From Leptasterias polaris (taxonomy: Eukaryota > Echinodermata > Asteroidea > Forcipulatida > Asteriidae): a stretch of 64,000 nt of DNA. Positions 22,482 through 34,285 of this stretch are shown here, piece by piece; the first letter of the stretch is position 1; every line of letters starts with the position of its first letter. The position numbers and the translations under genes are program-made. The stretch lies in assembly GCA_037783415.1 (NCBI GenBank), contig JAZGTN010000013.1, forward strand, positions 496,001-560,000. The letters run 5' to 3'. The notes beneath the pieces were generated by a model. The model was not told the origin of the DNA. It ran no database searches and saw only the letters and a program-made list of their open reading frames with translations.

Positions 22482-23249
22482 GGCTTCAGATTGGTTATAC
22501 TGAGAACTGAAAAACGTTTAAATTAGTTCAATTAGTGTGTAGAATCTCTTGTCATTTACCAGTTTACAGATTAGGTTGATATAATTTAACTTGCTGTATC
22601 TGCTTTTGCCTTTTTAGATTCATATATGCAAACCTGTGTTTGTACTTGTTAATGTAGAGACAAGGGGAGGGGCCGGCCCTCTAATTAAAAAAGGGCGAGC
22701 ATTCACCAAAATACAACAAAAGCAAAATCCATATAATGACGTCTAAAATATAAAGTGATCTCCTGCACTTGAACTGATTTTAATCTTCCAATAGCACACG
22801 ATACAAGTATTTTAGCACAGCACAGTCATTTGTGTGAAGGGAAAAAGCTGAACACAAGGCTACATTAAACAGTCACAAGTTTGCAAAATCCGATTCCACT
22901 AGCCCTAAAAGTGACAATATTTCTCTAATAAAAAGATGATTTAAACAAAAACAATACACACAGAGAGATCTTTGACACTATCCCTCCTAATGAATAGTAT
23001 TTGGAGCATGGCCAGAGCCATTCCCCCTACAAAAATGAGAGAAATACCACTTGACAATCAATCAAAACATGTCAAGGTAGCTTTTACCTGACCATCAAGT
23101 ATAATTTAGTTCTTTTCAAAGTCTGAACAATCTATATTCTTTTAATGTAAGATTGTCAGTTATTGGGACTTCACCTTATGTAATCCTTTCCTCTTTCCAT
23201 CGTAGTGCTTGATTGTGAGTTTGTGATCCTTTCTATGCAGTGTGTTCAT
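22482..23249. other. Spacer duplicated from 8375-9137
   Basis: Non-coding. The stretch corresponding to 8070-8370 is deleted just upstream of the gene (junction at about 22515-22525), so this receptor has lost its proximal upstream module. Confidence 0.6.
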
Positions 23250-24086
23250 TCATAGCAATCTGAACTTCAATGCGGTTTGGCCTGAGAGGTCAACCAATGC
23301 AACAACACAGCATGTCTTGAAGACCCTTCCGAACTTCTTGTATTTGAAGACATAAATGATGGGATTGATCACAGTGTTCATGTTGTAAACCACAGTCAGT
23401 GAGTTTAATAAGGCATCACCTTGATTAGTGTACAACACTTTTGTCCAGACGAATAAAATGACATAGAGAACATTTGGTGTCCACAGTACAACCAATGCAC
23501 CCAGGACAATCCTAAGCATGTTGATCACATTTTGTCTTGCCTGTAAAAGCTCAAGGGCTGCTCCTTGTATATTCTGTTGTTGGAGTTGTTGAGCACTTCT
23601 CTTGAGAGTTGCTTGGATCTTATAGTAAGCCCAACTCATAAAAAGGAAGGGAAACAGGTAGCTGAATACAAAAAGGCTAATGTATGCTACGGTGAGCAAT
23701 GCTTCTGAGGTGATGTCACATACTCGTATTGGATCCTCTTTGGTGCTGGCAGTAAATGCAACAAGATATGGACATGATAACAGAAACGCTATTGTCCATG
23801 TTATTAAAATTATCCTGATAACTTTTCTTGCCGATAACAGTCTTGGATACTGGAGTGGATATACTATTCCAATATATCGTTCATAGGTCACAACACAGAG
23901 ACCATAAGTGGAGCAGTAGAGTGCAAATACTCCTGTAAAACCATTAATGTACAGTCGACAGTAAAGTTCTCTTGCAATAGAACTTACAGGAACCAGGAAT
24001 CCATTTGTAGCAAAATAAAAAAATAAATAAAAGTCTGGTTTACTGCCTGCTGTTGTCACTTGAAACGCTGAAGTCGTTCTGAGCAA
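23250..24086 (-). pseudogene. Chimeric GPCR: 3' half from copy 2, 5' half from the 14884 paralogue
   Basis: 278-residue open frame. From 23250 to about 23510 it follows the 9138 gene; from about 23575 to 24086 it follows the 14884-15772 pseudogene, without that copy's 13-bp duplication. The switch lies at the start of the conserved third-loop sequence. It lacks TM1 and most of TM2, like its 5' parent. A single-base loss near 23325 (cttccgaactt against cttccgaaacc) shifts helix 8 into a novel tail ending LKFRLL and bypasses the TGA inherited from copy 2. It is transcribable in principle but not a canonical receptor. Confidence 0.82.
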
Positions 24087-25747
24087 CTTTTAGCTAACAC
24101 TGCTTGATTACAAATCTCAGTGCTGGTTTACATAAAACATCAGTGCCAAAAGGAACATTCTGTCTGCTGTTAGCCATGTAAATGATGTGGTTGTTCGGAC
24201 TGTATGGAGCCTTTTACTAACACTGCCTTGTTAAAATCCCATCCCAGTATTAATGTAGTTCACATAATATATCAATGCCATAGTCGAGATTGACAGCTCC
24301 TTTTCCACCTGAATGAAACTGTACTTAATTGCCATTTGGTCATCTGGATACACTTGGTTTACACACACAAGTGATGTGGAAAGTCATCTCTGACTGTCAA
24401 TAACTGTGGACTGTGGAATAACAAGAAGTGTCTTAAAAGATTTTTTTGTTCATTTTACTTGAAACCCTGAAGTTTTTCTGGGCAACTTTTAGCTAACTGT
24501 GCTTTATTAAAAATCCCAGTGCTGGTTTACATAAAACACCAGTGCCATGACTGAGATTGACACCTACTGAATATAGAAACCTGTGCACTTAATTACTGGC
24601 CGCAGTTTGGTTACAATGATTCAGATTTGAGAAAATCAAGATTGCCACACCATTATAAACCTCTATCTTCACCAAGTTTGTATCAATGATGTCATAATCA
24701 TACACAACTAAGAAGTTACAGTGCTGCTATTATATTTTAAGACTAACAAAACATTCTGTGAATACATTCTTATGTGATAATACAACTACAAAGCTATCCT
24801 ACTTTGATTTGTAAAGTCTAACTTCAGTGAACTATTGTATCTATTATTGACACATTCAACCATTGAGGTGGTGTTTAAAGTTTAAGCTAAAATGCATATG
24901 CGATACCCTTATATTTTGTTATTTAAAATCAACAGTGCCATAAGGGTATAGTTAAGATTGACAGATACAAAAATATCAGGTTTGATAACCGTTTTGTTGT
25001 ACTAATACCGGAAGTTGGGTGACAGTGATGAGAAAAAGTTGATTAATAAAAAGGTTTTGATTTGATGGCCTTTCAAAGACATGACTGAGATTGATAGCTG
25101 CTCAAGCACTGTAGTGGAAACTGTGCACTTAATTAGTGACCATCTATCTCTTAACCCAGTTTGTATCAATGACGTCATAAACACAACTAAGATTTGAAAC
25201 TACACTGATGCTGTACTTTGGAGATCTCAATAGATTCCTTGCATACATACATGGTGAAGACATAGTTAGTAGATGTCCTTTTAATCCAAATCAAATGATA
25301 TGAATTCTTGTATTTATTTATAACACGGTGAACAAAATATATGTTCTAAAGGTTTTGTTTCACCATAAAAATTAAAACAGAGAAAAAAATTAGCAACATT
25401 AGCAATTCATTATTTATTGATAACACAGTGAACAAAATATATGTTCTAGGAGTTTTGTTTCTCCATAAAAATTAAAATAGAGAAGAAAGTTTGCAACATA
25501 ATTGCAATCTATTATTTGTTTGACTTTAATTGACTATTTATTTTAATTGGATGTATGTATTTTCAGTCTCTAAATGTACTAAATCTCTTTTAGTATTCAC
25601 ATAATATTTGGGTGATTGCACTCTTTTGGTGTTTTTCACTCAATCGTTGCTTTTAATCTTCCCAATTTTTGTATTTGTTACTGATTGCTAAAATAAGAAT
25701 TTCTACTTTTAATATTACTTTGTGATGTTCTCTCCATGGGGTTTAAT
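24087..25747. other. Spacer with several array modules and a local tandem repeat
   Basis: No gene is seen. Shared module instances lie near 24276, 24545, 24945 and 25085. About 25310-25390 and 25405-25490 are diverged direct repeats (aacaaaatatatgttcta, taaaaattaaaa). Confidence 0.55.
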
Positions 25748-27247
25748 TCATGGTCCATTCATCATAGCAATCTGAACACCAAACTGGTTTGGTCTGAGGG
25801 GTCGACCAATGCAACAACACAGCATGTCTTTCAGACCATTTCGAAACTTCTTGTATTTGAAGACATAAATAATGGGATTGATCACAGAGTTCATGCTGTA
25901 GATATAACTTAAAATGAAAAGGGTTCTTTCACCAATATTAGAGAAACATAATTTCCCAATTGAATGTATTGAGCAAAAACTGATCCACATTACCAAAGGA
26001 GTCCACAGAACAAACAGCGCACCCATGACAATCCTCAGCATGTTGATCACTTTCTGTCTTGCCTGTAAAAGCTCAAGGGCTGCTCCTTGTACATTTTGTT
26101 GTTGCAGTTGTTGAGCACTTTTCTTGAGATTTGCTTGAATCTTGTAGAAAGCCCAACCCATAAAAATAATGGGTAAAAGGTAGCTGAAGACCACACTAAC
26201 AACTCCTGTGTTCAGGATAATTGAGTCAGGGATGAAATTACATGCTATTTGTGTGTCTTGTCCAGTTCGAGCAGTTTTGTAGAAAAGATTAGGACTTGAG
26301 ATTAGGAATGATATAATCCATGTTAAGAAAATTGTAATAGTGACCTTTTTGATAGAAACCAGTCTGGGATAGTGCAGTGGATGTACAATTCCAATGTAGC
26401 GTTCGTAGCTTACCAGACACAGACCATAACTTGATGAGTGGGCCGTTAACGCCTGTAGAAAGCTACTATCAAGAAGCCTACAGTAAATGTCCTGTCCAAT
26501 GAAACTTGAAGCGTATCTGGGTAAAGCATGACGGAGGAATACACTAAAGCAGGCTAGACTATCAACCACAGCAAGATACGCCAGCAAATAGTTTGTCATA
26601 TTATGGAGTTTTTTGGTGCGAAGGATGACCAGCCAAGCTAGAGTGTTTAGAACCATTCCCGGATTCAATCTTGAGACCAACTGCAGAGTGGATAAGGTGG
26701 GGGGTGGTGTAGCATTATATGTATCTACTGATCTTCAGTATTTTATTCGTCAGGAGTTAACCCTTTCCATTGATTCTTTCGAGTCTATTTTTATTGAAAT
26801 TAAGAATTCTAATTGTAAGAATATTATTGTAGGCGTCATCTACAAACCCCCTTCAGCATCATTTAACGATTTCATAACTTCTTACCAGCAATTTCTAGAT
26901 GTCATTGGATCTGAGAATAAATCTTGTCTTATTTCCGGTGACTTCAATATCAACATTCTTGCCACAGATTCCAACAATCAGTCCCGGGAATTTGTTGACG
27001 TTAATTTCTCCCATTCTTATTTGCCATTGGTCAACAAACCCACTAGAATTACTGCTACCTCTGCCACTCTTATAGATAACATTTTACCAATATTATTCCC
27101 CCTCCAAACTCGGGTATTCTTGTCTGTGACATTTCAGACCATTTTCCTATTTTTACTTCTTTTCCGTTTGCCCCTTCCACAAATTCCACTTCCTCTAATT
27201 CTTTTCGTAAACATTCCATCGATAATATACGTCATTTAAAAAATGAC

Positions 27248-28216
27248 TTGATATCTGAGGATTGGACTTCTGTTCTGAGGCCTCAAGATCCTAATGTTTC
27301 TTTTAATAACTTTATGCACATTTTTACCAATCTATATAACAAAAATATTCCTTTAGTTAATTTAAAACGCTCCAACAGAAAATCCCAACCCAGGTCACAA
27401 TGGATTACCCCCAGCCTTCTCAAATCTATTAATTATGAAAACAAGCTTTTTCGTAAATTCCTGCGTTTTCCTTCCGATGTGAATCGTCGTAATTTTACAC
27501 AGTACAAAAATTCTCTCACAACGATTTTACGTTCTGCTAAACAAGCTCATTTTTCCCAGCAATTTGAGAAGGAGAAAAATAACATTAAAAATACCTGGAA
27601 GGTTATAAACAGTGTTCTCAAAAATAACACTCCCTCCCATATTTCTAGTATTAATGTTAATGACCACAGTAGTAATGATCCTTTTCTTATTGCAGAGCAT
27701 TATAATGACTTTTTCGTTAATATTGGACCCAATCTTGCCGATCAAATTCCAAATTGTGATTCCCATTTTCAAGATTTCATCGTGAATCCTAACCCCTACT
27801 CCATGTTTTTTAATCCAATTACTGAGCAGGAACTTTTGTCCGTTGTTTTGAATTTACCTGATAAGAAAGGCTCAGGCCATGACTTAATTAATTGTCCTCT
27901 TATTAAAGAGATTATTCAGGTTATATCCAAGGCTTTAGTTTTTATTATTAATTTATCTTTAACCACGGGCATTGTGCCTGACTCTATGAAGATTGCTAGG
28001 GTTATGCCTATTCATAAAAACGGTGATCGCCATTTAGTTACTAATTATCGTCCAATTTCTATCCTTACTTCCTTTTCAAAAATACTGGAACGCACTGTTT
28101 ACATCCGTACTTCACAGTTCCTGGAAAAACATAAAATTATTTCTGATTCCCAGTATGGTTTTAGAGAGAAACACTCGACCACGCATGCCATCTTACAGTT
28201 GATTGATAAAATTTGA
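27248..28216 (+). pseudogene. LINE ORF2 fragment: linker and N-terminal RT
   Basis: Encodes the endonuclease-RT linker and RT blocks up to HSTTHAILQLIDKI, then meets TGA. The next frame (28301-29347) continues the same protein after the stop, so this is one interrupted ORF2. Confidence 0.75.
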
Positions 28217-29347
28217 GTTGATCGTGATCAGTCTTTACATACGTTAGGAATTTTCCTGGACCTCTCCAAGGCTTTTGATACCATTGATCATTCCATCCTT
28301 TTGTCCAAACTTTCCTTTCATGGCATTCGAGGTATTGCCTTGGAGTGGTTCAGGAATTATCTCTCTAACCGTAAACAATTTGTCTGTATTGACGGGAAAG
28401 AGTCCTCTCTCAAGTCATTAATTTGTGGCATACCCCAAGGATCCCTCTTGGCTCCTCTTCTATTTTCAATTTATATAAACGATTTCCCTAAATCTTCTGA
28501 TAAGTTCACCTTTATTCTTTTTGCCGACGACTCAAATTTATTTTGTTCCCATAGAAGCCTGGACACACTTTTTAATACTGTGAATAAGGAGCTTATATGT
28601 ATCTCTAATTGGATAAAAGCTAATAAACTATCCATTAATATTAAGAAAACTAATTTCATGTTATTTAGCCATTCCATCAAAAATCTCCCATGTGATATTA
28701 TTTTTGACAATTCACCTCTTCTGCGTACCGATTGTGTTAAATTCCTTGGATTGTATATTGATGATAAACTTTCATGGAATCAACATATTAACCACTTATG
28801 TAAATTGATTTCTAGAAACATTGGAATTATCAACAAACTCAAATATTTTTTCCCATCAAACATCCTGTACAATATTTACTCTGCTTTAATTTTGCCGTAT
28901 ATTTCCTATGGCATCCTTGCCTGGGGTAAATCAAGTGTATATTTATTGAATCGTGTCATCATTTTACAAAAAAGAGCCCTTAGAATTATTAACTGTGTTG
29001 ACTTTCGTGCCCACTCTAACCCATTATTCCTTAATCATAGAACCCTTAAAGTCCCTGAGATATACTTACTTCAGCTTGGAATATTTATGAATCAATTCAT
29101 TTCCAATAAATTACCCAAGTCCTTCCAGAATATGTTTATGTTTAATTCTCAAATCCATTCTTATTCAACTAGATACTCTGATGGTTTCCATATCCCCTGT
29201 GTTCATTCAACCAAATCCATTAATTGCGTTTCTTTTCAAGGACCTAAGTACTGGAATTCCCTTAGCGATACTCTAAAAAAATGCAAGAGCCCTTATACCT
29301 TTAAAAAAAAACTTAAAACGGTCCTCTTACAAAAATACCTTGTTTGA
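28217..29347 (+). pseudogene. LINE ORF2 fragment: RT catalytic core and C-terminus
   Basis: Open after the [54 protein letters not shown], then the thumb and C-terminal part to LLQKYLV. It would have been the target-primed reverse transcriptase but is inactive as it stands. Confidence 0.78.
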
Positions 29348-29961
29348 TTGTATTAATCAACGCTCACTATTTTATTGATTCAACAGTGCCTATTATGTTT
29401 CTACTTATCTACTTATCTCCACACAGCCACCTACTGAACCATTATTACTGTGTTGTCCTGTTTGTGTTTTGTCCGTGTCCTTTCATGTGTAACTAGTTTG
29501 TGTGTCTTCAATTATTTCAGACTGCACTTTACTTTGTTTCTTCTCATAGAAGTATGTATGTACACAAATTCGGGGGGTCTCCATCTAACAAGCTTGCTTT
29601 TAGGAGACCTCCTCCACTTAATCTATTAAGTGTTTTTTTTCTCCTGTAATGTTATATTTTGTTATTTTAAATGATTGAGTGGAAATAAATTGAACTATGA
29701 ACTATGAATGATGCCTTGTGCCATTCCAACCATTTGCGACAACTCATCGGTGTCTACAAAAGTAGTATTTGCTTCAGGCATATTGACTTTGAATTCAAAA
29801 TGATGATGTTTTGACATGCCAGTCCCTAGACAATTTTGCAAGTTCAATTACAGGTCAGGCCAACTCCAGTGAGGTATACATAGACCAAAGATTCATTCTT
29901 TGTCTACGAAGACTTATGTGGAAACAAGTCTTTCTGTTAGTTTTCCTGCATTTTCCTGCAT

Positions 29962-30299
29962 TCATAGGTCACCAGACACAGGCCATACATTGATGAGTAG
30001 GTTAGTAACGCCAATGCAAAATAACTTTCAATAATTCGACAATAGATTTCTCTTCCAATAAAGGTGACAGGAACTATGGTCCCCTATGTGAAATTGTTGG
30101 AGAATATAACTACACAGTAAATAGTGTCAATCACAGCAAGGTATACTAGCAAGTAGTTTGTCATGTTACAGAGGTTTTTGGTGCGAAGGATGACCAGTCA
30201 AGCTATAGTTTTGAGAACCATTCCAATGATGCTTTGTGTCGTTCCAAACTTGAACACAAAGTCACTTTTGTCCCCAAAAGTTATGTTTGCTTCAGACAT
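29962..30299 (-). pseudogene. GPCR fragment, TM1-TM3 only
   Basis: Starts at an MSEANITFGDK-type N-terminus (30299) and runs to the TM3 region just before the ERY motif, most like the 31845 gene. Similarity ends abruptly near 29962 (tcataggtcaccagac). Several substitutions disrupt the family motifs. Confidence 0.7.
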
Positions 30300-30403
30300 G
30301 GTGGCTTTGTATTGAAATTGGTAATGTATACACACGTCCACCTGTGAAGATCAATGAACAGAACGAGAAATGAATTGAAGCAATTGTTCGACCTATTACC
30401 ATG
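30300..30403. other. Receptor upstream flank ending at a recombination junction
   Basis: Matches the flank upstream of 32843 up to cctattaccatg at about 30402, then switches directly into the coding sequence of another paralogue (cgtcctatcaaacctgc, as at 9826). Confidence 0.6.
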
Positions 30404-30644
30404 CGTCCTATCAAACCTGCAGCATATCTGTCTTTACTATGATAAAGGAATACACTAAAACAGGCTAGACCATCAACCACAGCAAGATATGCCAGCAAGT
30501 GTTTGTCATATTTTGGAGGCTTTTTGTGTGAACAATGACCAGCCAAGCTAGAGTGTTTAGAACGACTCCAATAACGTCCAGTGCCATTCCAAACTTGTAC
30601 ACCAAGTCATTTTTGTCAACATGAGTTCCAAGAGCTCCAGACAT
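30404..30644 (-). pseudogene. GPCR fragment, TM1 to early TM3, frameshifted
   Basis: Start MSGALGTHVDKNDLVYKF at 30644, most like the 9138 gene. A 2-bp loss near 30500 (gccagcaagtgtttg against gccagcaagtagtttg) breaks the frame between TM1 and TM2. Coding similarity ends at 30404, where it fuses to a spacer. Confidence 0.75.
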
Positions 30645-31440
30645 AGTGGCTATGGATTCAAAATTGGCAACGTTTTCACTTGTCAACTTTTACAGACCAA
30701 TTCACAAACCTAGAAGATCTATGAGCAATTTGTCAGCATGTTTTGTTGAGACTTGGAGATTCCAATTTCAAATGCAAAGACACTGTGTAGAAAGTGTGTG
30801 GAAATCTAAGTGTCAGCTGTTACACTTCACATGATGTGATTGTTCTGGACTGTGGTGATCCTTTTGGTTTAAATTTTTTCTCTAAGATCTCAGTAGTAAA
30901 TAGTTCACATAAAACATCAATGCCATAACTGAGGTTGACACTTTAGCACAGTGATGACAATTGTTGATGTTTTCACTGAATTTGTTGATGACAGAAGTCT
31001 GTGGATTGCTTTGTCTGTTGTGGTTTATTCTGAGAATAGTTTGCTTCGGGCTTACCTTCCTTATTTAATATCCCATCCCAGTATTAATTGGTTTACAGAA
31101 AATATCAGTGACTTGACTGAGATTGACATAGTAAAAGCACTTTAGGGTATTGGAACTGTTCACTATTTTGTTCTCTCAGTGCTGTTGTTTAGGTGACAGT
31201 GATTATAAATCTATTCACCCTAATTCTGTCAATGATATTATCATTATACACAACTGTATACTGATACTGTATTTGTTTACGGTCACAAAAATATGTACAT
31301 ACATACTTATGAGATATTATAAAGACAAAGCTGAGCATGCTCTAATTTATCAAATCTAAATCTAATACAGTGAGTTAATTTATAATGCATTAAACTAAAC
31401 TGTGTTGTTCTCCACTAAAGTTGAACACGACAAAAACACC
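30645..31440. other. Spacer with array modules
   Basis: Non-coding. Module instances lie near 30920 (gccataactgaggttgaca) and 31112. No gene is seen. Confidence 0.55.
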
Positions 31441-31592
31441 AGGGGCCGGATTTCTCAAAGCACTCAGATTCATCTTGAGATGAGTTGTCAATATCACCAT
31501 AGTGATTTGTATTGTGACATCACACTTTGCTTAGCAATTTAGATTGATATACATTTAAGATCAATCTTGGCTCTTTGTGAAATCAAGGCCAG
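31441..31592. mobile_element. Small hairpin MITE
   Basis: Ends ggggccggatttctcaaagc and, inverted, ggccttgatttcacaaagag. It resembles the class of gggtcgatttcac / gggcccaatttcat hairpin elements seen elsewhere in the window. Confidence 0.5.
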
Positions 31593-31844
31593 GAATGTTA
31601 ACAATCCATTTGTTTCCCTAGATTTGAATTGCCTACTGTTTGGAGTAAAACACAAACAGAAATCTTTGTTGTGATTGTTTCAGTCTTAAAATTTATGCTC
31701 AGTCTCTTTTGTTGTTTCACATTAAGAGGTGGTCGACTCACTCTTTTGGTGTTTTTCCGCTCGATAATTACTTTTCATTTTCACATTTCTTTGTTCATAG
31801 CCAATCCTTTAAATTATGATTATTGTTATTTTGTGATGTTCTTT

Positions 31845-32843
31845 CTATGGGGTTTGGTCATTCCTAGTAATCTGAACACCAACCTGGTTTGGCCTGTGAG
31901 GTCGACCAATGCAACAGCACAGCATGTCTTGAAGACCTTTCTGAAACTTCTTGTACTTGAAAACATAAATAATGGGATTGATCACAGAGTTCATGTTGAA
32001 CAAAATGTTGAGAAGGGCAGTAATTATTTGACCATTGTCAGAGTAACATATCATTTCATTTTGAGATAGTAAGCAAAAGATCGCTTGCATCGTTGCTGGT
32101 GTCCAAAGAACAACCAATGCACCCATGACAATCATGAGCATGCTGATCACATTCTGTCTTGCCCTTAAAAGCTCAAGAGCTGCTCCTTGTACATTCTGTT
32201 GTTGGAGTTGTTGAGCACTTCTCTTGAGAGTGGCTTGGATCTTGTAGTAAGCCCAGCCCAAAAAAAGGATGGGTAAAAGGTAGCTGAAGATAGCAAAAAG
32301 AATATCTGGCATGATAACAAATGCGTATGAAAAGTCAGTGTTGATGTCACATGCAATATCAGTTTCCGTTGCGGCAGCTGAAGTGAAAAGAAAAGGACTT
32401 GAGAATAAAATTCCCATCATCCATGACAGAAAAATTATAAAAGAAACTCTTTTAGCAGACATCCGTCTGGGATAGTGTAGTGGATGTACTATTCCAATAT
32501 ATCGTTCATTGGTCACCAGACACAGGGCATAAATTGATGAGTAGGTTGGTAATGATGATGCAAAATAACTTTCAACAATTCGACAATAGATTTCTCTTCC
32601 AATAAAGGTGACAGGAACTATGGTCCCCAAATTGACATTGTCAAATAATATACTGAAACAGTAAATACTGTCGACCACAGCAAGATACGCCATCAAGTAG
32701 TTTGTCATGTTACGGAGGTTTTTGGTGCGAAGAATGACCAGCCAAGCTATAGTGTTGAGAACCATTCCAATGATGCTTTGTGCCATTCCAAACTTGTACA
32801 CTAAGCCATTTTTGTCCCCAAAAGTTATGTTTGCTTCAGACAT
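31845..32843 (-). CDS. Class A GPCR, intact array copy
   Basis: About 332 residues from MSEANITFGDKNGL; the frame can be extended to 32888, but the SEAN/SGAN-type start is the one shared by paralogues. TM1 has N1.50 (GMVLNTIAWLVI), TM2 LMAYLAVVD, TM3 Cys in REIYCRIVESY, then NERYIGIVHPLHYP, the second-loop Cys in TDIACDINTD, TM5 SYLLPILFLGWAYYKI, the Q-rich loop, LWTP in TM6, NSVINPIIY in TM7, and helix 8 LQDMLCCCIGRPHRPNQ. Predicted G-protein-coupled plasma-membrane receptor, ligand unknown. It is diverged from the 7062 group in the outer loops but close in the third inner loop. Confidence 0.88.
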   Translation of the reverse strand: MSEANITFGDKNGLVYKFGMAQSIIGMVLNTIAWLVILRTKNLRNMTNYLMAYLAVVDSIYCFSILFDNVNLGTIVPVTFIGREIYCRIVESYFASSLPTYSSIYALCLVTNERYIGIVHPLHYPRRMSAKRVSFIIFLSWMMGILFSSPFLFTSAAATETDIACDINTDFSYAFVIMPDILFAIFSYLLPILFLGWAYYKIQATLKRSAQQLQQQNVQGAALELLRARQNVISMLMIVMGALVVLWTPATMQAIFCLLSQNEMICYSDNGQIITALLNILFNMNSVINPIIYVFKYKKFQKGLQDMLCCCIGRPHRPNQVGVQITRNDQTP

Positions 32844-32888
32844 GGTGGCTAATTTGGATTGAAATTGGTAATGTATACACACGTCCAC

Positions 32889-33467
32889 CTTTGAAGATCA
32901 ATGAACAGAACAAGAATAAATTGAAGCAATTGTTCAGCCTATTACCATGTATGAAATAGCTTCATCCATTGGCAGTAACATGTAGACTTGGAGATTCCAA
33001 TTTCAAATCCAAAGACACTGTTCAGAAAGTCTGTGAGTTCCTCAGTGTCAGCCGTTGACAATGTAAATGACAGGGCTGAGATAGACAGTTAAGCACAGTA
33101 ATGGAAACTGTTTACTCTTTCCACTTTTGGTTGATGACAGAAGTCTGTGAATTACTTTGTCTGCTGTGGTTGTTCTGCGAATAGTATTCTTCTAGCTTAC
33201 TCTCCTTATTTACCCAAATAAGTCCCATCCCAGTAATAATTGGTCTGCGTAATACATCAATGCCATAACTGAGATCGATAGCTACCTTGGCACAGTAATG
33301 GAAATTGTGCACTTAATTACTGTTATAGCCTCTCAGTCTCAGTGCAGAAATTGCAGTTACAGTGACCATCAATCTCTTCACTGAGATTGTATCAATGACC
33401 TCATAATGACCTCGTAATTATAGCCTACTAAGATTTGAAATTACACTCATGCTGTTGTTGTTGTTGT
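32889..33467. other. Receptor upstream flank, homologous to 42720-43380
   Basis: Non-coding. Module instances lie near 33065 and 33262, followed by gtgcacttaattactg. The whole stretch has a diverged counterpart upstream of the 42718 receptor half. Confidence 0.6.
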
Positions 33468-33953
33468 GTTTATAACAGATTTTGGGTTGAACAAAGAAAA
33501 ATTGACTAGAGCGGGATTTGAACCAATGACCTCCGGTTTAACGTGCTGGCGCTCTACCAACTGAGCTATCTAGCCCTATGTTGGCGGTCTCCCTACAATA
33601 TATTTTTTCGGGGGGTGCCAGTCAGAAGCCATTCAACCGCAAACTGCCGTGTAGCCAGGGATCACACCCAAGTATACGATACAACCTGGGAAGCGGCAGC
33701 CAGGGGATCACCTTAAGGGGATGCGACTTTTTATATCAGATATCAAATAATAAACCACAAGGGAAACTGACTGGGTAAATGTTTAAATGATTTTGGGTTG
33801 AACAAAGAAAAATTGACTAGAGCGGGATTTGAACCAATGACCTCTGGTTTAACGTGCTGGCGCTCTACCAACTGAGCTATCTAGCCCTATGTTGGCGGTC
33901 TCCCTACAATATCTTTGTTCGGGGGGTGCCAGTCAGAAGCCAGTTTATAACAG
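33468..33953 (-). mobile_element. 464-bp element with 153-bp direct terminal repeats containing tRNA-like promoters
   Basis: Terminal direct repeats 33479-33631 and 33790-33942 are nearly identical and flank a 158-bp unique middle. Both sides carry the 11-bp target-site duplication gtttataacag (33468-33478 and 33943-33953). Each repeat holds, on the minus strand, a tRNA-like sequence with a clear A box (TAGCTCAGTTGG) and B box (GGTTCAAATCC). The related locus near 43375 is the empty site. It could be a dimeric SINE or a TRIM-like mini retroelement. Confidence 0.75.
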
Positions 33954-34285
33954 CTCACACACAAAATCTGTGCATTACATGTAACAATATAAAGACAAAT
34001 CTGTACATACATTAATCAAATGAAATTTTGTATTTTTCGATGACACTTTAAACTGTGAGGTTACATTTTTTAGAGCCACAAGTTAGAGAAAGGCAGTTCC
34101 TTTAGAATTGTATAGAAATTGGTTTAAATGTATTTTACTTTTTTTGAGAAGATCCAGGATCTGTTTGTTATGACAGGCCAGGCATTTGTTTCCCTTTGAG
34201 ATGGCACTGTGGTATCTATAAGGTTCTCCCCAAATGTATGGGAGTTGGTGTGTTGAGATCAAATTATTGCAACACATTGACTTCC

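Larger units (their letters stand above)
26660..29706 (+). mobile_element. Non-LTR retrotransposon (LINE), 5'-truncated, Jockey/CR1 group
   Basis: It begins inside an APE-type endonuclease (GGGVALYVSTDLQ ... SGDFNINIL, about 26700-27080) and continues into [58 protein letters not shown] and catalytic FADDSNLF near 28525. The frame is broken by a shift near 27095 and an in-frame TGA at 28214. The 3' tail is a short TGAACTA repeat (29690-29706). The host receptor resumes at once and no target-site duplication is evident. Confidence 0.85.
25748..29781 (-). pseudogene. GPCR copy split by a LINE insertion
   Basis: Coding sequence runs 29781-29707 (start MPEANTTFVDTDEL, reaching TM1) and continues at 26659-25748, interrupted by the LINE at 26660-29706. 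Before insertion the two parts met in frame at the family's GMAQGI-IGMVLNT junction. The 3' part alone is open for 310 residues and has TM1-TM7: LAYLAVVD, IYCRLLDSS, YERYIGIVHPLHYP, IACNF in the second outer loop, LWTP, NSVINPIIY and tail GRPLRPNQFG. The insertion is the only lesion seen, so it may be recent. It removes the N-terminus and normal start. Confidence 0.85.

Noticed and set aside
33508..33580. Possible genuine tRNA gene (minus strand), again at 33818-33890
   Set aside because: A and B boxes are good, but the acceptor and T-arm pairing is poor. The sequence occurs inside a repeated 153-bp unit with a TSD, so it is a tRNA-derived retroelement promoter.
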